From contig JANLPY010000629.1 of assembly GCA_031367505.1 (NCBI GenBank), forward strand, positions 28,106 through 92,105: a stretch of DNA of 64,000 nucleotides. Direction: 5' to 3'. The notes below the pieces were generated by a model that did not search any database, was not told where the DNA came from, and saw only the letters and a list, made by a program, of their open reading frames with translations. Positions within the stretch are counted from its first letter, which is position 1; each line of letters begins with the position of its first letter. Shown in pieces: positions 62,010 to 64,000 of the stretch. Source of the DNA: JAKFWF01 sp031367505. Its GTDB lineage: Bacteria > Pseudomonadota > Alphaproteobacteria > Rhizobiales > Hyphomicrobiaceae. The position numbers were made by a program, and so were the translations under genes.

Positions 62010-63833
62010 ATGTTGCAACGCAGCTATCGTTACCAGATTCGAGCCCCAATGAATGCGAAGGAGCTACAGCGCCTTCCGTCCTCACCCGGACCGCGCCGCA
62101 AAGTAGCGACCGTCATGTTCGCAGATATGGTCGGCTACAGCCGGCGTCTTGAGGCGGACGAGGCGACTAATTCTGAGCAGGTTGTCCGCTCGATCGAATT
62201 GTTCACATCACTAATCGGCAACTATGGCGGCGATGTTGTCAACGTTGCCGGTGACGGCATTCTCGCGCTGTTCGAGAACGCCGACCACGCGCTAAGTTTT
62301 GCCCTCCAGATGCGGAACGAGTTTCGCGACCAGGCGGTATGGGGCGATGGTGAGCCCATCGAGTTCCGCATTGGCCTCAATATCGGTGAAGTCTCGATCA
62401 GCGGCTCGAACGTCCAAGGCCATTGCGTAAACGTGGCCTCGCGATTGCAGGTCTTGGCTAAGCCCGGCGAAATTATTGTCAGCGAACGAATTCGCATGTC
62501 CGTTGGCCCTATGCCGGGAGTAAGCTTCAGGTCGCTCGGTCACCCAACCCTCAAGAACGTAACAGAGCCGATCGAAGTCTTCGCGGTCAATCAATCAGGC
62601 ACCATATCCGAGCGGTCGAGCATAGGTTTGCGCAATGCACCACCGTCGGAACCTGAGCTCGCGCGGCAGCCCTCAGTTGCAGTGCTGGCATTGAGCAATC
62701 TGTCGGGCGACCTCTCAAACGACCACCTTTGCGAAGGCATCGTCGAGGACGTAATCGCAAATCTGACTCGCTTCCGCAACCTGTTGGTGATCGCGCGTCA
62801 TTCAGCGTTCCTGTTCAGCCTCAAGACGCTTTCCGCACACGAGATCGGGACGCACCTAGGCGTGCGCTACCTTCTAGCCGGTAGCCTGCGCCGTTCAGGC
62901 AAGCGTTTGCGCATTGCGGTCGAACTGACGGATGCAGAATTGGAAAGCGTTCTATGGTCTGATCGTTTCGAAATCGAGATCGATGAGCTGTTCGAGCTGC
63001 AAGGCGAGATCGCCGGCGCAGTCGCCTCGCGACTCGCGGTCCAGATCGACTTTGCCCAGCAGAAGCAGGAGTCGCAGTTTCCGCGCGACATGCGTGCCTA
63101 TGGTCTCGTGCTGCGCGGCCAGAAGCTACTCCTACGGTTCTCCAAGGAAGCCAACACCCACGCGCGTCTGCTGTTCGAGGAAGCGATCGAGATCGCACCC
63201 AACTATGGCCGAGCCTTCAGCGGTCTGTCGCGAACGCACAATCTCGACTGGCGCTATTCGTGGTCCTCCGCGCCGGATGCATCGCTGGAGACTGCGGTCG
63301 AACTCGCGCGCAAAGCCATTCAACACGACCAACTCGATGCCCGCGGCTTTGCGGAGCTTGGCTTTGCGAAGCTCTACCAGAGGCGTCACGATGAATCTTT
63401 GGCCGAATATGCGCGCGCAACGGCGCTCAATCCAAACGATGCAGACATACTCGCAGAACATGCCGATTCGCTTGTTTATGCGGGGCAGCCGACGAGATCT
63501 ATCGATCTCCTCGAAAAAGCGATGCGACTCAATCCTTACTACCCCGACTGGTATTTGTGGTACCTCGCGGATGCCCACAATGCGATGGGAAGTTCTGTCG
63601 ACGTAATCAATACGGTCCATCGCATGCAGAACCCCAACGAAGGCCGGCGGCTGCTCGCAGCAAACTTCGCCCACCTGGACCTCTTAGATGAGGCCCGCGC
63701 TGAAGCTCGAGAAGTCATGCGGCTTCACCCCCAGTTCACGATCAGCCGTTGGCGCCACCGGCCTCCCTACCGCGACAGCGCCATCCTCGAGCATTATGTC
63801 GAAGGCCTGCGCAAAGCCGGTTTGCCGGATTGA
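62010..63833 (+). CDS. Class III adenylate cyclase with TPR-like C-terminal half
   Basis: A 607-residue protein. The N-terminal nucleotide cyclase domain has the metal-binding Asp in VATVMFADMVGYSRRLEADEA, the second metal Asp in NVAGDGILALFENA and the transition-state residues in VNVASRLQVLAKPGEIIV. A middle region (PSVAVLALSNLSGDLSNDHLCEGIVEDVIANLTRF, then YLLAGSLRRSGKRLRIAVELTD) is the FlgO/TolB-like domain common in these proteins. TPR-like helices fill the C-terminus. I used the ATG at 62010; an ATG at 62049 is also possible. It would make cAMP, perhaps in response to a protein or ligand bound by the TPR half. Confidence 0.85.
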   Translation: MLQRSYRYQIRAPMNAKELQRLPSSPGPRRKVATVMFADMVGYSRRLEADEATNSEQVVRSIELFTSLIGNYGGDVVNVAGDGILALFENADHALSFALQMRNEFRDQAVWGDGEPIEFRIGLNIGEVSISGSNVQGHCVNVASRLQVLAKPGEIIVSERIRMSVGPMPGVSFRSLGHPTLKNVTEPIEVFAVNQSGTISERSSIGLRNAPPSEPELARQPSVAVLALSNLSGDLSNDHLCEGIVEDVIANLTRFRNLLVIARHSAFLFSLKTLSAHEIGTHLGVRYLLAGSLRRSGKRLRIAVELTDAELESVLWSDRFEIEIDELFELQGEIAGAVASRLAVQIDFAQQKQESQFPRDMRAYGLVLRGQKLLLRFSKEANTHARLLFEEAIEIAPNYGRAFSGLSRTHNLDWRYSWSSAPDASLETAVELARKAIQHDQLDARGFAELGFAKLYQRRHDESLAEYARATALNPNDADILAEHADSLVYAGQPTRSIDLLEKAMRLNPYYPDWYLWYLADAHNAMGSSVDVINTVHRMQNPNEGRRLLAANFAHLDLLDEARAEAREVMRLHPQFTISRWRHRPPYRDSAILEHYVEGLRKAGLPD

Positions 63834-63896
63834 AGGGGCCAGACTCCCACTGGACCATCCATTGTCCGATATCAAAACATGTGAGTCATGGCTTGA

Positions 63897-64000
63897 GGAA
63901 CGGAGGATTTTCGGATCGTCGTCTACAGCTGGTCATACGATCTCGTCGGCAACCGCACGGTGGAGGCGGTCACCCCGTCCGGCGGGGCACTCACGACCGA
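63897..64000 (+). pseudogene. Fragment of a YD/RHS-repeat protein at the window edge
   Basis: After an in-frame stop at 63894-63896 the frame runs open to the end and encodes VVYSWSYDLVGNRTVEAVTP, a YD-repeat (YXYDXXGNRT) as found in RHS/YD toxins. No start codon appears before the repeat, so this is either a 5'-truncated remnant or a gene with an unusual start continuing outside the window. Confidence 0.45.

Overview
The window reads as chromosomal DNA of a GC-rich alphaproteobacterium. The evidence is gene content and order: a degP / response regulator / histidine kinase / glnE block, yajC-secD-secF followed by homologues of two mitochondrial complex I assembly factors, nuoE-nuoF, a ccmI-ccmE-ccmF-ccmH cytochrome c maturation set, and heterotetrameric sarcosine oxidase genes in the order soxBDAG. 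I cannot place it below class with confidence; Rhodospirillales-like lineages fit best. I found no tRNA, rRNA, insertion sequence or CRISPR array.

Layout. 1-4027 (minus strand): a compact, translationally overlapping operon of a nitroreductase, a cytosolic subtilisin-like protease, a radical SAM/SPASM enzyme and a small PqqD-like RiPP recognition protein, followed by a gene that runs off the left edge. 4180-10327: urease genes ureD-ureAB(fused)-ureC-ureE-ureF-ureG, with a MazE/VapC-type toxin-antitoxin pair between ureAB and ureC and a 33-bp inverted repeat between ureC and ureE. 10444-16106: two small unrecognised minus-strand ORFs, then soxB-soxD-soxA-soxG. 16268-20896: a coiled-coil lipoprotein, a DUF442-type phosphatase, an Lrp/AsnC regulator and a secreted SGNH hydrolase. 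20943-28677: squalene-synthase-like and Mth938-like proteins, a PuuD-like membrane protein, SecF, SecD and YajC; then nuoE, a 66-residue membrane protein, nuoF and a DUF6481 protein. 28872-38773: a serralysin-like RTX metalloprotease, a PhoPQ-like two-component system, a 17 kDa-antigen lipoprotein and the ccm genes. 38578-49583: a trypsin-like protease, DegP, a second two-component system, GlnE, an ECF sigma factor with a membrane partner and a periplasmic sensor, and a kinase-like protein with a degenerate ATPase domain. 49759-55299: pepN, a class III CoA-transferase, trpD and trpG.

From about 55300 the window turns accessory: 1.4 kb without a convincing gene, then a same-strand cluster of YcaO, TfuA, an HEXXH metallopeptidase and a 190-residue protein ending in five perfect SGADLR hexapeptides. 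YcaO-TfuA pairs install thioamides on peptide backbones, so the repeat protein is a plausible substrate and the protease a plausible maturation enzyme. This is my best candidate for an undescribed system. A GNAT acetyltransferase, an adenylate cyclase with a TPR-like C-terminal half and a fragment of a YD/RHS-repeat gene close the window. The two edges thus each carry a RiPP-like modification locus, one built on radical SAM/RRE/S8 protease and one on YcaO/TfuA/metalloprotease.
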